From assembly GCF_000196875.2 (NCBI RefSeq), contig NC_014532.2:1488001-1552000 (forward strand): a stretch of DNA of 64,000 nucleotides. Direction: 5' to 3'. Shown piece by piece: positions 6,934-14,799 of the stretch (its first letter is position 1; every line of letters starts with the position of its first letter). Origin of the DNA: Halomonas elongata DSM 2581 (GTDB taxonomy: Bacteria; Pseudomonadota; Gammaproteobacteria; Pseudomonadales; Halomonadaceae). The position numbers and the translations under genes are program-made. Below the pieces are notes generated by a model. That model searched no databases. It had not been told where the DNA came from and saw only the letters and a program-made list of their open reading frames with translations.

Positions 6934-7467
6934 GTGTTTACGGAAATTGAAAAGCAATTGCGAAACAGCCTGAACTACCATCGGCGTAAGGTAAGGCTAC
7001 ATTTCACCTCCATGTTTTTCATTGCCATCCTGATCTTGGTAGGAGGGTTACTTTTCGGTGGCTATCTTGTTCAGCTTTTGAACCAGGCAGCGTCAGCAGC
7101 TATATCGGCAAAACATGCAGGCATCGAGTTTTCTGCCTCATCAGGTGAGAAAGGTCCTGACATAATGAAGATTGCAACCGAAAACAACCTTGGTTATTTC
7201 ATGCTCAGCGGGCTCATTGTCTTCCTCTTCGCGTTAATCGGTCTCCTCAAACATCACATAACAAGAGCATCCGTCATGGAAGATCGCCTTTTCACGATCC
7301 AAAAATATCAGGCGCTGTCGGTGGATTCTATTCCTGAAGAGGTGATTAGGGCCCTAATGAATCAAGAAGAAGCACCGCAAGCAGTAGCCATTAACCCCAC
7401 AACGGAACTCATTGAAAAGGTTACTGATGGGGTTGTTTCGAGAGTCCAGGGACTCACCAGAAACTGA
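6934..7467 (+). CDS. Cassette 6: small two-helix membrane protein of unknown function
   Basis: 177 aa from the GTG at 6934, which has AAGGA about 9 nt upstream; GTG codons at 6904 and 6913 are in frame but lie inside the preceding attC. Two membrane helices are clear: about 26-48 (FFIAILILVGGLLFGGYLV) and about 90-108 (FMLSGLIVFLFALIGLL), with a roughly 40-residue loop between them and a soluble C-terminal tail of some 65 residues. I do not recognise the family. Two-helix proteins in cassettes beside defence genes may be membrane effectors, but this is only a guess from context. Confidence 0.65.
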   Translation: MFTEIEKQLRNSLNYHRRKVRLHFTSMFFIAILILVGGLLFGGYLVQLLNQAASAAISAKHAGIEFSASSGEKGPDIMKIATENNLGYFMLSGLIVFLFALIGLLKHHITRASVMEDRLFTIQKYQALSVDSIPEEVIRALMNQEEAPQAVAINPTTELIEKVTDGVVSRVQGLTRN

Positions 7468-7468
7468 C

Positions 7469-7541
7469 TTTTAACCAAGGGATGCAGCCGACCGGTTTTC
7501 CGCTGTCGCTCCAAACCGGCAGTTGAGCTTCGGCGTTAAGG
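7469..7541 (+). repeat. attC site of cassette 6 (73 bp)
   Basis: TTTTAAC at the left and GTTAAGG at the right. GCAGCCGACCGGTTTT pairs imperfectly with AAACCGGCAGTTGAGC. Same family as the sites at 4589 and 6219. It begins just after the TGA of cassette 6 rather than overlapping it. Confidence 0.8.
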
Positions 7542-7551
7542 GGAAAAGACT

Positions 7552-8016
7552 GTGGAAATCGTTCCTCTAGCAGATAAAAGGGAGTTTATTGCTGAGTTGG
7601 CGTAGCTTCACCATGCAGAGTGGATGCACTTGAACCCGCCGCTGACTTTGGAAGGGCGAGCCGAAGCAATAGCTGATGCTGCTGGGCGAGAGGGCATTCC
7701 TTCAATCTTTATTGCAATGTCAGGAAGTCAGCTTGTTGGTTCGGCTGCGCTAGTACAGAACGATATGGATACAAAATCGGATTTATCCTCTTGGTTGGCA
7801 GCAGTTTATGTAAAAGAGGGCTCCCGACATCAGGGGATAGCAACGGAATTGATTGTTCGGTGCGAAGATGAGGCAGCTCGCCAAAATACTAATATCTGGT
7901 ATCTCTACACCGGGTTCGCCTCGAAACTTTATAAGAAACTCTGCTGCAATCATATGGAGTGATGCGAATACAAAAGCGTGATGGTCGATATCATGTACAA
8001 GCAGATCGCCTCTTAA
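7552..8016 (+). pseudogene. Cassette 7: GNAT acetyltransferase with two in-frame stops
   Basis: From GTG 7552 the frame reads MEVPL-like N-terminus (MEIVPLADKREFIAELA), then TAG at 7603-7605, then LHHAEWMHLNPPLTL and a GNAT core: LVGSAALVQNDM, WLAAVYVKEGSRHQGIATEL (the acetyl-CoA loop, RxxGIA type). A second stop, TGA at 7960-7962, interrupts NHME-x-CEYKSVMVDIMYKQIA, the usual last strands of a GNAT. The frame finally ends at TAA 8014-8016, which overlaps attC just as in intact cassettes. That fit is the best evidence that both inner stops are mutations (CAG to TAG, TGG to TGA). The only open piece, 7624-7962, lacks both ends of the fold. Confidence 0.8.
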
Positions 8017-8082
8017 CAAGGTGGTCCACGGGGCGCCAACCACGATGCACTCCGTTGATGCCCATTACTGCTGGCGTTAGGG
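8011..8082 (+). repeat. attC site of cassette 7 (72 bp)
   Basis: TCTTAAC on the left, GTTAGGG on the right. Nearly a copy of the site at 2851-2922: same length, same AAGGTGGTC start and same CTCCGTTG middle, though the arms have drifted and pair less well. Confidence 0.75.
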
Positions 8083-8109
8083 CGAGAGTCCAAGGCGGAG
8101 GAGAAGAGT

Positions 8110-8835
8110 TTGAATTCAATGATTCCTGATGAAGCGAAAAAATCGCAGTCCGTCGTTGAGGAGCTGCTTGGTGATTCGGTCATCGGCATTTATCTTTTTG
8201 GGTCTGCAGTTGATGATTCGCTTACCATCTGGAAAAAGAAAGCACTTGTCGCACAGTTGATGAACGTATCCGGAACAATCGGAAATCAACAGTCTATCAG
8301 GCCGATAGAGCTGACAGTCGTAGCCGTTTCTGATGTTGTCCCTTGGCAGTTTCCCCCTCGGGCTGAATTTGTATACGGTGAGTGGTTACGAGAGGAGTTT
8401 GAGGCCGGAAGCGTCCCGGAAGCAGTCCGTGACCCTGATCTTGCGATTGTTCTGAAAAAGGTTATTGATAACAGCCTGCCGCTGTATGGAGCCGATGCTG
8501 CAAACGTTTTCGAGCCTGTGCCACTGATTGATATCCGAATGGCAATCAGTGACTCATTACCCAATCTCCTTGCGGAGACAGCTGGTGATGAACGTAACGT
8601 GGTTCTAACCTTGTCTCGGATGTGGCTGACCGCCGCTACGGGCGATATCGCTCCAAAGGATACAGCGGCTCACTGGGTGGAAAAGCAAGCGCTTCCTGAG
8701 CACTCGGTGTTGTTGCAGTACGCTCGGGAGGGCTATCTCGGAAAGGTCGAAGACCGATGGGAAGAGAATCGGGAGGAATTCGAAGCGCTTGTCTCCTATA
8801 TGAGAAAGTCCATTGAGGCGTGCCTCAATGTTTAG
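8110..8835 (+). CDS. Cassette 8: AadA/ANT(3'')-family adenylyltransferase lacking its catalytic loop
   Basis: 241 aa. Family features: YLFGSAVDDSL (about 28-38), IELTVVAVSDVVPWQFPPRA, EFVYGEWLREEF, DLAIVLKKV, and AGDERNVVLTLSRMWLTAATG with DIAPKDTAAHW, all diagnostic of streptomycin/spectinomycin 3''-adenylyltransferases. In active AadA proteins the GSA..GGL motif is followed by a loop with the DxD metal-binding pair. Here GSAVDDSLTIW runs directly into KKKALVAQLMNVSG, so a stretch of roughly 20 residues including the DxD is missing, in frame. The enzyme should be inactive. Start TTG 8110 is chosen because GGAGGAG lies 6 nt upstream; ATG 8119 is the alternative. Confidence 0.85.
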   Translation: MNSMIPDEAKKSQSVVEELLGDSVIGIYLFGSAVDDSLTIWKKKALVAQLMNVSGTIGNQQSIRPIELTVVAVSDVVPWQFPPRAEFVYGEWLREEFEAGSVPEAVRDPDLAIVLKKVIDNSLPLYGADAANVFEPVPLIDIRMAISDSLPNLLAETAGDERNVVLTLSRMWLTAATGDIAPKDTAAHWVEKQALPEHSVLLQYAREGYLGKVEDRWEENREEFEALVSYMRKSIEACLNV

Positions 8836-8847
8836 TAGCGGGAGAAG

Positions 8848-8919
8848 CCCTAACAATCACAGACATAGAGAAAAATGCTTTGCTGCGCTACAAATTTTCC
8901 CGTGCTGTGGGCGTTGGGC
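8848..8919 (+). repeat. attC site of cassette 8 (72 bp)
   Basis: CCCTAAC on the left and a perfect-consensus GTTGGGC on the right. CACAG pairs with CTGTG and GAAAAAT with ATTTTCC around an AT-rich centre. Starts 12 bp after the stop of cassette 8. Confidence 0.75.
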
Positions 8920-8938
8920 ATAATAAATGGAGGAGTGA

Positions 8939-9505
8939 ATGTCAGAAGAGTTATTTTTTCCGGTTATCGAAACTGAGCGATTGACACTGAGGCCTTTGGT
9001 GGTTGATGACTCGGAGAGCCTGATGGGAATATTTTCTGATCCAGAGGTCATGCGATATTGGAACACTGCGCCTTGGGCCAAAATTCAGGACTCTCTTGAT
9101 TTTATCAATGAGAGCAAGGAGTCAAGGAAGCGTCAAGAGTCACTTGTGCTCGGTGTATACTTGAAATCTACAGGCGAGCTGGTGGGAAAATGTCTCCTGT
9201 TCAGTTACGATAAAGAATCCAAGCGTGCGGAGATTGGTTTTGGTATAGGGCGTTCCTTTTGGGGGAAAGGTTATATCGGTGAGGCAGGAGAGGCATTGAT
9301 TCAGTATGGGTTCGGTTCATTGAGGTTACGGCGTATTGAGGCTGAAATCGATCCAGAAAATCAGTCCTCAGCAAAAGTATTAGAGAAACTTGGCTTTTCT
9401 CAAGAAGGATTGTTGAGGCAACGATGGGAAGTCAATGGAATTGTATCCGATTCGGCGTTATACGGCAGGCTGGTAAGTGACTGTTCACCCAAACAAACAT
9501 CATAA
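8939..9505 (+). CDS. Cassette 9: RimJ/RimL-type GNAT acetyltransferase
   Basis: 188 aa, complete. It starts ETERLTLRPLVVDDSESL, the usual first strand and helix of RimJ/RimL-type GNATs. EIGFGIGRSFWGKGYIGEAG (about 100-120) is the acetyl-CoA binding motif A, and DPENQSSAKVLEKLGFSQEG (about 140-160) is motif B with the NxxSxxxxEKxGF signature. Such enzymes acetylate N-termini of proteins or small molecules; the substrate is not readable. ATG 8939 has GGAGG 7 nt upstream. Intact, unlike the GNAT of cassette 7. Confidence 0.85.
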   Translation: MSEELFFPVIETERLTLRPLVVDDSESLMGIFSDPEVMRYWNTAPWAKIQDSLDFINESKESRKRQESLVLGVYLKSTGELVGKCLLFSYDKESKRAEIGFGIGRSFWGKGYIGEAGEALIQYGFGSLRLRRIEAEIDPENQSSAKVLEKLGFSQEGLLRQRWEVNGIVSDSALYGRLVSDCSPKQTS

Positions 9506-9559
9506 CTAGGCAATGCGCGTGACAAGCTCATGACCACACCGTTGTTATAGCTCTTTAGG
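9500..9559 (+). repeat. attC-like site of cassette 9 (about 60 bp)
   Basis: TCATAAC overlaps the stop. The right end is uncertain: CTTTAGG at 9553-9559 resembles the CTTTAG end of the site at 4589, while GTTATAG at 9544 is another option. Stem pairing (CAATGCGCGTG against CACACCGTTG) is weak. Confidence 0.5.
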
Positions 9560-9567
9560 GATCCTGT

Positions 9568-9975
9568 ATGGGCGTCGAAGTGGACTTATACAATGCTGCG
9601 GTTAACCTTGTTCTGGACCGATATCCTAAAGGGTGGGGTGGCGCAGCGGCTGTGATGACTTCAACTGGGCGATTGCTGACTAGCGTAGCCCCAGATACTA
9701 AAAATGACGCCTTGTCGCTTTGTATGGAGGTTGGGGCATATCTTGAAGCACATAAGTTCAACGAAGCCGTTACCCATTCGTTATGTGTTTATCGTGATGA
9801 TGAGCACTCTACATTCAAGATTCTGACCCCTTGTGGTATCTGCCAGGAACGCTTGGTTCATTGGGGTGGGGACGTACTTGTTGCCATTACAAATATTGGT
9901 AATAAGCTAATATTCAAGCCTGTTAGGGAGTTACAGCCTTTTCACTGGTCAGGGGTCAATGGTGATGAGCTGTAA
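9568..9975 (+). CDS. Cassette 10: cytidine/blasticidin-S-type deaminase
   Basis: 135 aa zinc deaminase. Zinc ligands and general base are visible: C52 with E54 (SLCMEVGAYLEAH) and C89/C92 in TPCGICQERL. The spacing and the ending ELQPFHWSG match the cytidine deaminase-like proteins related to blasticidin-S deaminase that are common as integron cassettes. It may detoxify a nucleoside antibiotic or salvage cytidine. The cytidine deaminase motif normally has C or H then A-E; here M replaces A, a mild change. ATG 9568, weak AGGGA upstream; stop overlaps the last attC. Confidence 0.8.
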   Translation: MGVEVDLYNAAVNLVLDRYPKGWGGAAAVMTSTGRLLTSVAPDTKNDALSLCMEVGAYLEAHKFNEAVTHSLCVYRDDEHSTFKILTPCGICQERLVHWGGDVLVAITNIGNKLIFKPVRELQPFHWSGVNGDEL

Positions 9976-10014
9976 CGGGCACCGGAAACTTGGGCACTGC
10001 CGTAGGCGTTCTCA
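9970..10014 (+). repeat. Terminal, short attC-like site of cassette 10 (45 bp)
   Basis: CTGTAAC overlaps the stop and GCGTTCTCA closes it. ACGG pairs with CCGT and a GC core is inside, but the site is shorter than a standard attC and may be truncated. It marks the right edge of the array. Confidence 0.5.
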
Positions 10015-10054
10015 CAAACACCGATAAAGCACTGCTTTCCTTACCTAACAATCC

Positions 10055-10102
10055 AACCCCACCAGGCTTGAGAGTTTCTCGAAGCCTGGTGGGGTTTTTT
10101 AT
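10055..10102 (+). terminator. Intrinsic terminator closing the cassette array
   Basis: 15-bp perfect stem, 10055-10069 with 10082-10096, 12-nt loop, then TTTT on the plus strand. It stops plus-strand transcription before it runs into proS, which is antisense. On the minus strand there is no U-run after the stem, so it is a poorer terminator for proS. Confidence 0.85.
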
Positions 10103-10124
10103 GGTTTATCGCAGGTGATATGCC

Positions 10125-11846
10125 TCAGCCGCCGATTTTCTCGCGCAGGAAGGCGATGACGTCGTCGATGGGGATCATGGTGGCTTCGCTGTCGCGGCGG
10201 CCCTTGTATTCCAGTTCGCCCTTGTCGAGGCTGCGGTCGCCGATCACGATGCGGTGGGGAATGCCCATCAGTTCCTGGTCGGCGAAGCGCACGCCGGGGC
10301 GCAGGTCGCGGTCGTCGAGCAGGACGTCGAGCCCGGCGTCGGAGAGCGCCTGGTAGAGGCGTTCGCTCTCGTCGCGCACGCGCTGCGATTTGTGGGCGTT
10401 CATCGGCACCAGGGCGACGTTGAAGGGGGCGATGGCGTCGGGCCAGATGATGCCGGCGTCGTCGTGGTTCTGCTCGATGGCGGCGGCGACGACCCGGGTC
10501 ACGCCGATGCCGTAGCAGCCCATCAGCAGGGGCACGGCCTGGCCGTTGTCGTCGAGCACGGTGGCGTTCATCGCCGTGGAATACTTGGTGCCGAGCTGGA
10601 AGACGTGGCCGACCTCGATGCCGCGGGCGATGGAGAGTGTGCCCTGGCCGTCCGGCGAGGGGTCGCCCTCGACCACGTTGCGCAGGTCGGCGACCTTGGG
10701 CAGGGCGACGTCGCGTTCCCAGTTGATGCCGAAGTAGTGCTTGCCGTCGACGTTGGCGCCGGCGCCGAAGTCGCTCATCAGCGCCACGCTGCGGTCGATG
10801 ATCAGCGGCATCTCGAGGTTCACCGGGCCGAGCGAGCCGGGGCCGGCACCCACTACCGCGCGAATCTCTTCCTCGCTGGCCATGGTCAGGGGAGCGGCGA
10901 TCTCGGGGAGATTCTCGGCCTTGACCTCGTTGAGCTCGTGGTCGCCACGCACCAGCAGGGCGACCAGCCCGCCTTCGGCGCCGTGCACCATCAGCGTCTT
11001 GATGGTCTTCTCGATGGGCAGGCCATGCTGCTCGACGAGGGTGGCGATGGTGCGCGCGTTCGGCGTGTCGACCAGGCGCAGTTCTTCCTGGGGCGCCGGG
11101 CGCTCGGGTGTCTCGCCGAGCGGTGCGGGCAGTGCCTCCGCCTTCTCGATATTGGCGGCGTAGTCGGATGAGGTGGAAAAGACCACCGCGTCCTCGCCGG
11201 AGTCGGCCAGTACCTGGAATTCATGGGAACCGGAGCCGCCGATATCGCCGTTGTCGGCCTCGACGGCGCGGAAGTCCAGCCCGAGGCGCGTGAAGATGCG
11301 CACATAGGCGTCGTACATGGCGTCGTAGGAACGCTGCAGGCCGGCCTGGTCGACATCGAAGGAGTAGGCGTCCTTCATGATGAACTCGCGGGCGCGCATC
11401 ACCCCGAAGCGCGGGCGGGTCTCGTCGCGGAACTTGGTCTGGATCTGGTAGAAGTTGGACGGCACCTGCTTGTAGGAGCGCAGCTCGTTGCGCACCAGAT
11501 CGGTGATGACTTCTTCGTGGGTCGGGCCATAGCAGAAGTCGCGATCATGACGGTCGCGGATACGCAGCAGCAGGTTGCCGTACTGGTCCCAGCGGCCGGA
11601 TTCCTGCCAGAGCTCCGCCGGCTGGATCGCGGGCATCAGCACTTCCTGGGCGCCGGCGCGGTTCATCTCCTCGCGGACGATGTTTTCGACCTTGCGGAGC
11701 GTGCGCAGCCCCAGTGGCAGCCAGGTATAGAGTCCCGCATTGAGGCGGCGAATCATGCCGGCGCGCAGCATCAGTTGATGACTGACGATGTCGGCGTCGG
11801 CGGGGGTTTCCTTCAGGGTGGCTATCAGAAGTTGACTGGCGCGCAT
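10125..11846 (-). CDS. proS: Prolyl-tRNA synthetase
   Basis: 573 aa, the length of bacterial-type ProRS (E. coli 572). It charges tRNA-Pro in the cytoplasm. Class II motifs: motif 1 region [20 protein letters not shown], motif 2 ([19 protein letters not shown]) and motif 3 ([17 protein letters not shown]). Between motifs 2 and 3 is the long YbaK-like editing insertion (about 225-400), and an anticodon-binding domain follows ([11 protein letters not shown]...[13 protein letters not shown]). Start is the ATG complementary to 11844-11846, beginning [15 protein letters not shown] as in other ProRS. A conserved chromosomal gene, so it marks the right border of the array. Confidence 0.97.
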   Translation of the reverse strand: MRASQLLIATLKETPADADIVSHQLMLRAGMIRRLNAGLYTWLPLGLRTLRKVENIVREEMNRAGAQEVLMPAIQPAELWQESGRWDQYGNLLLRIRDRHDRDFCYGPTHEEVITDLVRNELRSYKQVPSNFYQIQTKFRDETRPRFGVMRAREFIMKDAYSFDVDQAGLQRSYDAMYDAYVRIFTRLGLDFRAVEADNGDIGGSGSHEFQVLADSGEDAVVFSTSSDYAANIEKAEALPAPLGETPERPAPQEELRLVDTPNARTIATLVEQHGLPIEKTIKTLMVHGAEGGLVALLVRGDHELNEVKAENLPEIAAPLTMASEEEIRAVVGAGPGSLGPVNLEMPLIIDRSVALMSDFGAGANVDGKHYFGINWERDVALPKVADLRNVVEGDPSPDGQGTLSIARGIEVGHVFQLGTKYSTAMNATVLDDNGQAVPLLMGCYGIGVTRVVAAAIEQNHDDAGIIWPDAIAPFNVALVPMNAHKSQRVRDESERLYQALSDAGLDVLLDDRDLRPGVRFADQELMGIPHRIVIGDRSLDKGELEYKGRRDSEATMIPIDDVIAFLREKIGG

Positions 11847-11958
11847 GAGTCCTGGGTCACCTCGGGTCTGGGGCTTGTCTTGAGCATGAATGAAGCCGCG
11901 CTGGGCGGGATATCAGGGCATTGTACGGTGTGGCGGGATCGGCGGCAAAAGCTCGGAC

Positions 11959-12861
11959 TTAGATCAACCGGCGCGGCTCGACGCCAGACCCGAGCCGTTC
12001 GAGCTGTCGCTCCCAGTCGGCGTGGTTGTCGACCTGGCCTCGCTCGCGCAGGGCGGCGATCGCCTCGAGATCGAGGGTGGCGAATTGCCAGCCCGGGGTG
12101 GCGTCGTGGCTCTTCACCAGGATGCCGTCCGGCGGAAAGCCGCGGTCGCAGGGCGTGTAGACGGCGGCATGGCCGATGTTGATATCCACGGCCGGTGACC
12201 ACAGTGCCTCGCCGACGGTGGGCGAGTGGATCACCGCCACCTGTTGCTCAATGGCCCGTGCCTGGGCGCTGAGCCTGACGCGCTGGTAGCCGGCCTGGGT
12301 GTCGGTGCAACTCGGCACCAGCAGCAGTTCGGCCCCGGCCTCGATCAATGCCCGTGCCAGCAGCGGGAATTCACTGTCGTAGCAGATCAGGACGCCGAGG
12401 CGTCCCGCCGGGGTATCGAACACGCGCAGGCCATCTCCCGGGGAAATGCCCCATTCGTTGGTCTCGAAACGCGTCATGAGCTGCTTGTCCTGGAAGTCGG
12501 CATCGCCGCCTGGAGTGAACAGCCAGGCACGATTGACGAAACGGCCGTCCTCGCGCTGCCAGGGCAGGGAGGGGGCGAGCAGTGTCACGCCATGGGTGAT
12601 GGCGAGCTCACGCCAGGTGTCGTGGAAGGCCTCGCGCCAGGGCTGCAGGCCATGCAACTGCGCCTGGAGGTCGTCGCGTTCGGCCTCGGGCAGCAAGGAG
12701 GTCAACTCCATGCCGCCGTATTCCGGGAACACCAGCAGCTCGGCGCCCCGGCTGGCGGCATCGTGCACCCAGCGGGCCGCCTTGGTGCGGAATGCCGCCA
12801 TATCCTCGAGAGCCTCGATGGGATACTGGGCGGTGGCCACGCTGAGAATGGCGTTGCTCAT
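11959..12861 (-). CDS. Nitrilase-superfamily carbon-nitrogen hydrolase
   Basis: 300 aa amidohydrolase. The Glu-Lys-Cys triad is visible: Glu in LLVFPEYGGME, Lys in DKQLMTRFE, Cys in LGVLICYDSEFPLLARAL. This places it in the nitrilase superfamily, closest in look to the uncharacterised amidohydrolases encoded next to GNAT genes. The substrate (an amide) is unknown. I chose MSNAILSVATAQYP as the start; an upstream in-frame ATG would add 23 residues of unrelated sequence. Its ATG overlaps the stop of the GNAT gene by 4 bp (12858-12861), so the two are co-translated. Confidence 0.85.
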   Translation of the reverse strand: MSNAILSVATAQYPIEALEDMAAFRTKAARWVHDAASRGAELLVFPEYGGMELTSLLPEAERDDLQAQLHGLQPWREAFHDTWRELAITHGVTLLAPSLPWQREDGRFVNRAWLFTPGGDADFQDKQLMTRFETNEWGISPGDGLRVFDTPAGRLGVLICYDSEFPLLARALIEAGAELLLVPSCTDTQAGYQRVRLSAQARAIEQQVAVIHSPTVGEALWSPAVDINIGHAAVYTPCDRGFPPDGILVKSHDATPGWQFATLDLEAIAALRERGQVDNHADWERQLERLGSGVEPRRLI

Positions 12862-13454
12862 GCCGGGGTCTCCCGCAGCCAGAACACCATGGGCTTGGCG
12901 GTTTCCTCGGTGTCGTCGAGGTCCTTCCAACTGAAGCTCGTGGCGAGTTCCGGGATACGCCGGTAGCCCCGGCCCTGCCAGAAATCGTGCAGGGGACGAT
13001 AATCGGCTGGGCGACGCGGGTGGTCGTCCGGCCGCTCCACGGCGCAGAAGGCCACCCAGGCGAAGCCGGCCTCGGCGGCGTGGCGCTCCCGGGCATCCAT
13101 GAAGGCGTGGCCGAGGCCGGCGCCGCGATAACCGGGGAGCAGGACCGATTCGCCGTAATAGAAAACGTCTTCGACCCGGTAGCCGGCCTTCTCGAAGGGG
13201 GCGCGGAACTCTTCCAGCTCGTCGGCCAGGGGCTGGGCAGTGGCGGCGCCGATCAGGCGTTCGCCGTCCAGGGCCAGCACGAAGAGGCTGCGCGGGTTGT
13301 CGGCGTAACGCTTGAGATAGTCGGCTTCATAGGCCGGGTCGCCGTCGTACAGATAGGGGTAGTCGCGGAAGACGCGGATACGCAGATCCGCCAGCGCTTC
13401 AAGATACGGGACGATTTCCGCCCCTTGGCAAGTCGTCAGTTGCGGTGTCGGCAT
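12858..13454 (-). CDS. GNAT acetyltransferase paired with the nitrilase-family enzyme
   Basis: 198 aa. GNAT fold: LRIRVFRDYPYLYDGD near the start, the strand FVLALDGERLIGAATAQP, and motif A YYGESVLLPGYRGAGLGHAFM (about 100-120) with the R-G-x-G-L-G acetyl-CoA loop. C-terminal FWQGRGYRRIPELATSFSW. Substrate unknown. First gene of a two-gene operon with the nitrilase-family gene through a 4-bp overlap; such pairs recur in proteobacteria. The start is the ATG complementary to 13452-13454. Confidence 0.85.
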   Translation of the reverse strand: MPTPQLTTCQGAEIVPYLEALADLRIRVFRDYPYLYDGDPAYEADYLKRYADNPRSLFVLALDGERLIGAATAQPLADELEEFRAPFEKAGYRVEDVFYYGESVLLPGYRGAGLGHAFMDARERHAAEAGFAWVAFCAVERPDDHPRRPADYRPLHDFWQGRGYRRIPELATSFSWKDLDDTEETAKPMVFWLRETPA

Positions 13455-13587
13455 GGCGTTTCTCGTCGACGATGTCGGGGATCGGTCAGACGGCGCGTCA
13501 GCGCTTCGTTCATGTCATGACCCTATCAGGCCAGTGTCGGGCTGCCCATCGCCACGGCGACGTTTTCTGCCGAGTCGGCGACGCCTC

Positions 13588-14781
13588 TCAGGCTCGACGG
13601 CGCAGCACCCAGAGGGTGACGAGGCCACCCACCAGTCCCCAGAAGGCGGCGCCGATGCCGGCCAGGCTGATGCCCGAGGCGGTGATGAGGAACGTGACCA
13701 GGGCGGCGTCGCGATGCTCGGTGTTACCCAGGGCGTCGGCCAGGCCCCCGCCGAGGGTCGGCAGCAGGGCGAGGCCGGCCACGGCCATCACCAGTTCGGC
13801 CGGGAAGGCGGCGAACAGCGAAGTGACGGTGGCGCCGAACAGGCCGAGCAGCAGATAGAAGCCGCCGGCGGCGAGGCCGGCGGTGTAGCGGCGCTCGGGA
13901 TCGGCGTGGGCCTCGGGCCCTTGGCAGACCGCCGCGCTGATCGCCGCCAGGTTGAGCGCGAAACCGCCGAACGGGGCCAGGGCCAGGGTCGTGATACCGG
14001 TGCCGCCGATCAATGGCGAGATCGGTGGGGCATAGCCGGCGGCGCGGATGGCAGCGATGCCGGGCAAATTCTGGGAGGCCATGGTGACCACGAACAGAGG
14101 CACGCCCACGCCGATTATCGCGGAGAGCGAAAAGCTGGGCATGATGAAATCCGGGCTGGCCAGGGCCGGCGTGACTTCGCCCAGATGCAGCGAGCCCTCG
14201 AACAGGGCCATGGCGATGCCGACGGCCAGCACCATCGGGATGGCGTAGCGCGGCCAGAAGCGCTTGCCGGCGAGATAGGCGACACACATGGCCAGCGGCA
14301 GGCTCAGGTTGCGTTCCATGGCCATGAACAGGTCGAGCCCGAAGCGCAGCAGCACGCCGGCCAGCAGTGCCGAGGCCAGGGCGCGGGGCAGGCGGTGCAT
14401 CAGGCGTTCGAACAGGCCGGTCACGCCGCACAGGGTGATCAACAGCGCCGAGAAGAGAAAGGCGCCGACGGCATCGCTCATGGCCACGCCGGGCAGGCTG
14501 GTGGCCAGCAGGGCGGCGCCGGGCGTCGACCAGGCGGTGAGCAGCGGCATGCGGTAGCGCCACGAGAAGACGATGGTGGTCAGTCCCGAGCCGATGCCCA
14601 GCGCCCACATCCAGGAGCCGATCTGTGCCTGACTGGCGCCGGCCGCCTCGGCGGCCTGGAAGATGATCACCGCCGAACTGGTGTAGCCGATCAGCACGGC
14701 GATGAACCCCGCCGTGAGGGTGGAGAGCGTGATATCACCGAGCGGCGCAGCAAGGCGGCTTGCCGAGGGTTTGCTGGACAT
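13588..14781 (-). CDS. benE: BenE-family benzoate/H+ symporter
   Basis: 397 aa inner-membrane protein with about 11-12 hydrophobic segments. The opening STLTAGFIAVLIGYTSSAVII, the GSWMWALGIGSGLTTI loop and ISPLIGGTGITTLALAPFGG with FALNLAAISAAVCQGPEAH are typical of BenE. Such proteins take up benzoate or related aromatic acids with protons. No benzoate degradation genes are nearby, so the substrate may differ. The start MSSKPSASRL (ATG 14781) is preferred to an upstream ATG that lies inside a palindromic repeat. Divergent from the XRE-cupin gene, its likely regulator. Confidence 0.85.
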   Translation of the reverse strand: MSSKPSASRLAAPLGDITLSTLTAGFIAVLIGYTSSAVIIFQAAEAAGASQAQIGSWMWALGIGSGLTTIVFSWRYRMPLLTAWSTPGAALLATSLPGVAMSDAVGAFLFSALLITLCGVTGLFERLMHRLPRALASALLAGVLLRFGLDLFMAMERNLSLPLAMCVAYLAGKRFWPRYAIPMVLAVGIAMALFEGSLHLGEVTPALASPDFIMPSFSLSAIIGVGVPLFVVTMASQNLPGIAAIRAAGYAPPISPLIGGTGITTLALAPFGGFALNLAAISAAVCQGPEAHADPERRYTAGLAAGGFYLLLGLFGATVTSLFAAFPAELVMAVAGLALLPTLGGGLADALGNTEHRDAALVTFLITASGISLAGIGAAFWGLVGGLVTLWVLRRRA

Positions 14782-14799
14782 GGTGTGGTCTCCCGTGGA

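Larger units (their letters stand above)
2114..10014 (+). mobile_element. Integrase-less integron cassette array (CALIN), ten cassettes
   Basis: Ten gene units, all on the plus strand, each closely followed by an imperfect palindrome of 45-80 bp. In most units this palindrome starts at a TAA stop extended to TAAC and ends in a GTT-type core. That is the layout of integron gene cassettes. Base and codon use are AT-richer than in the flanking slyD and proS. No intI is visible in the 2 kb on the left or in the 54 kb on the right. The cargo is mostly defence, resistance and acetyltransferase genes, typical for sedentary chromosomal integrons. Whether an integrase lies elsewhere on the chromosome cannot be seen from here. 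Confidence 0.8.

Noticed and set aside
7960..7962. TGA in the GNAT cassette as a selenocysteine codon
   Set aside because: No SECIS-like hairpin follows, GNATs do not use selenocysteine, and a TAG stop also interrupts the gene; Trp to stop is simpler.
2851..10014. CRISPR array reading of the regularly placed repeats
   Set aside because: The palindromes are 45-80 bp, differ from one another and are separated by whole genes; there are no short unique spacers and no cas genes.
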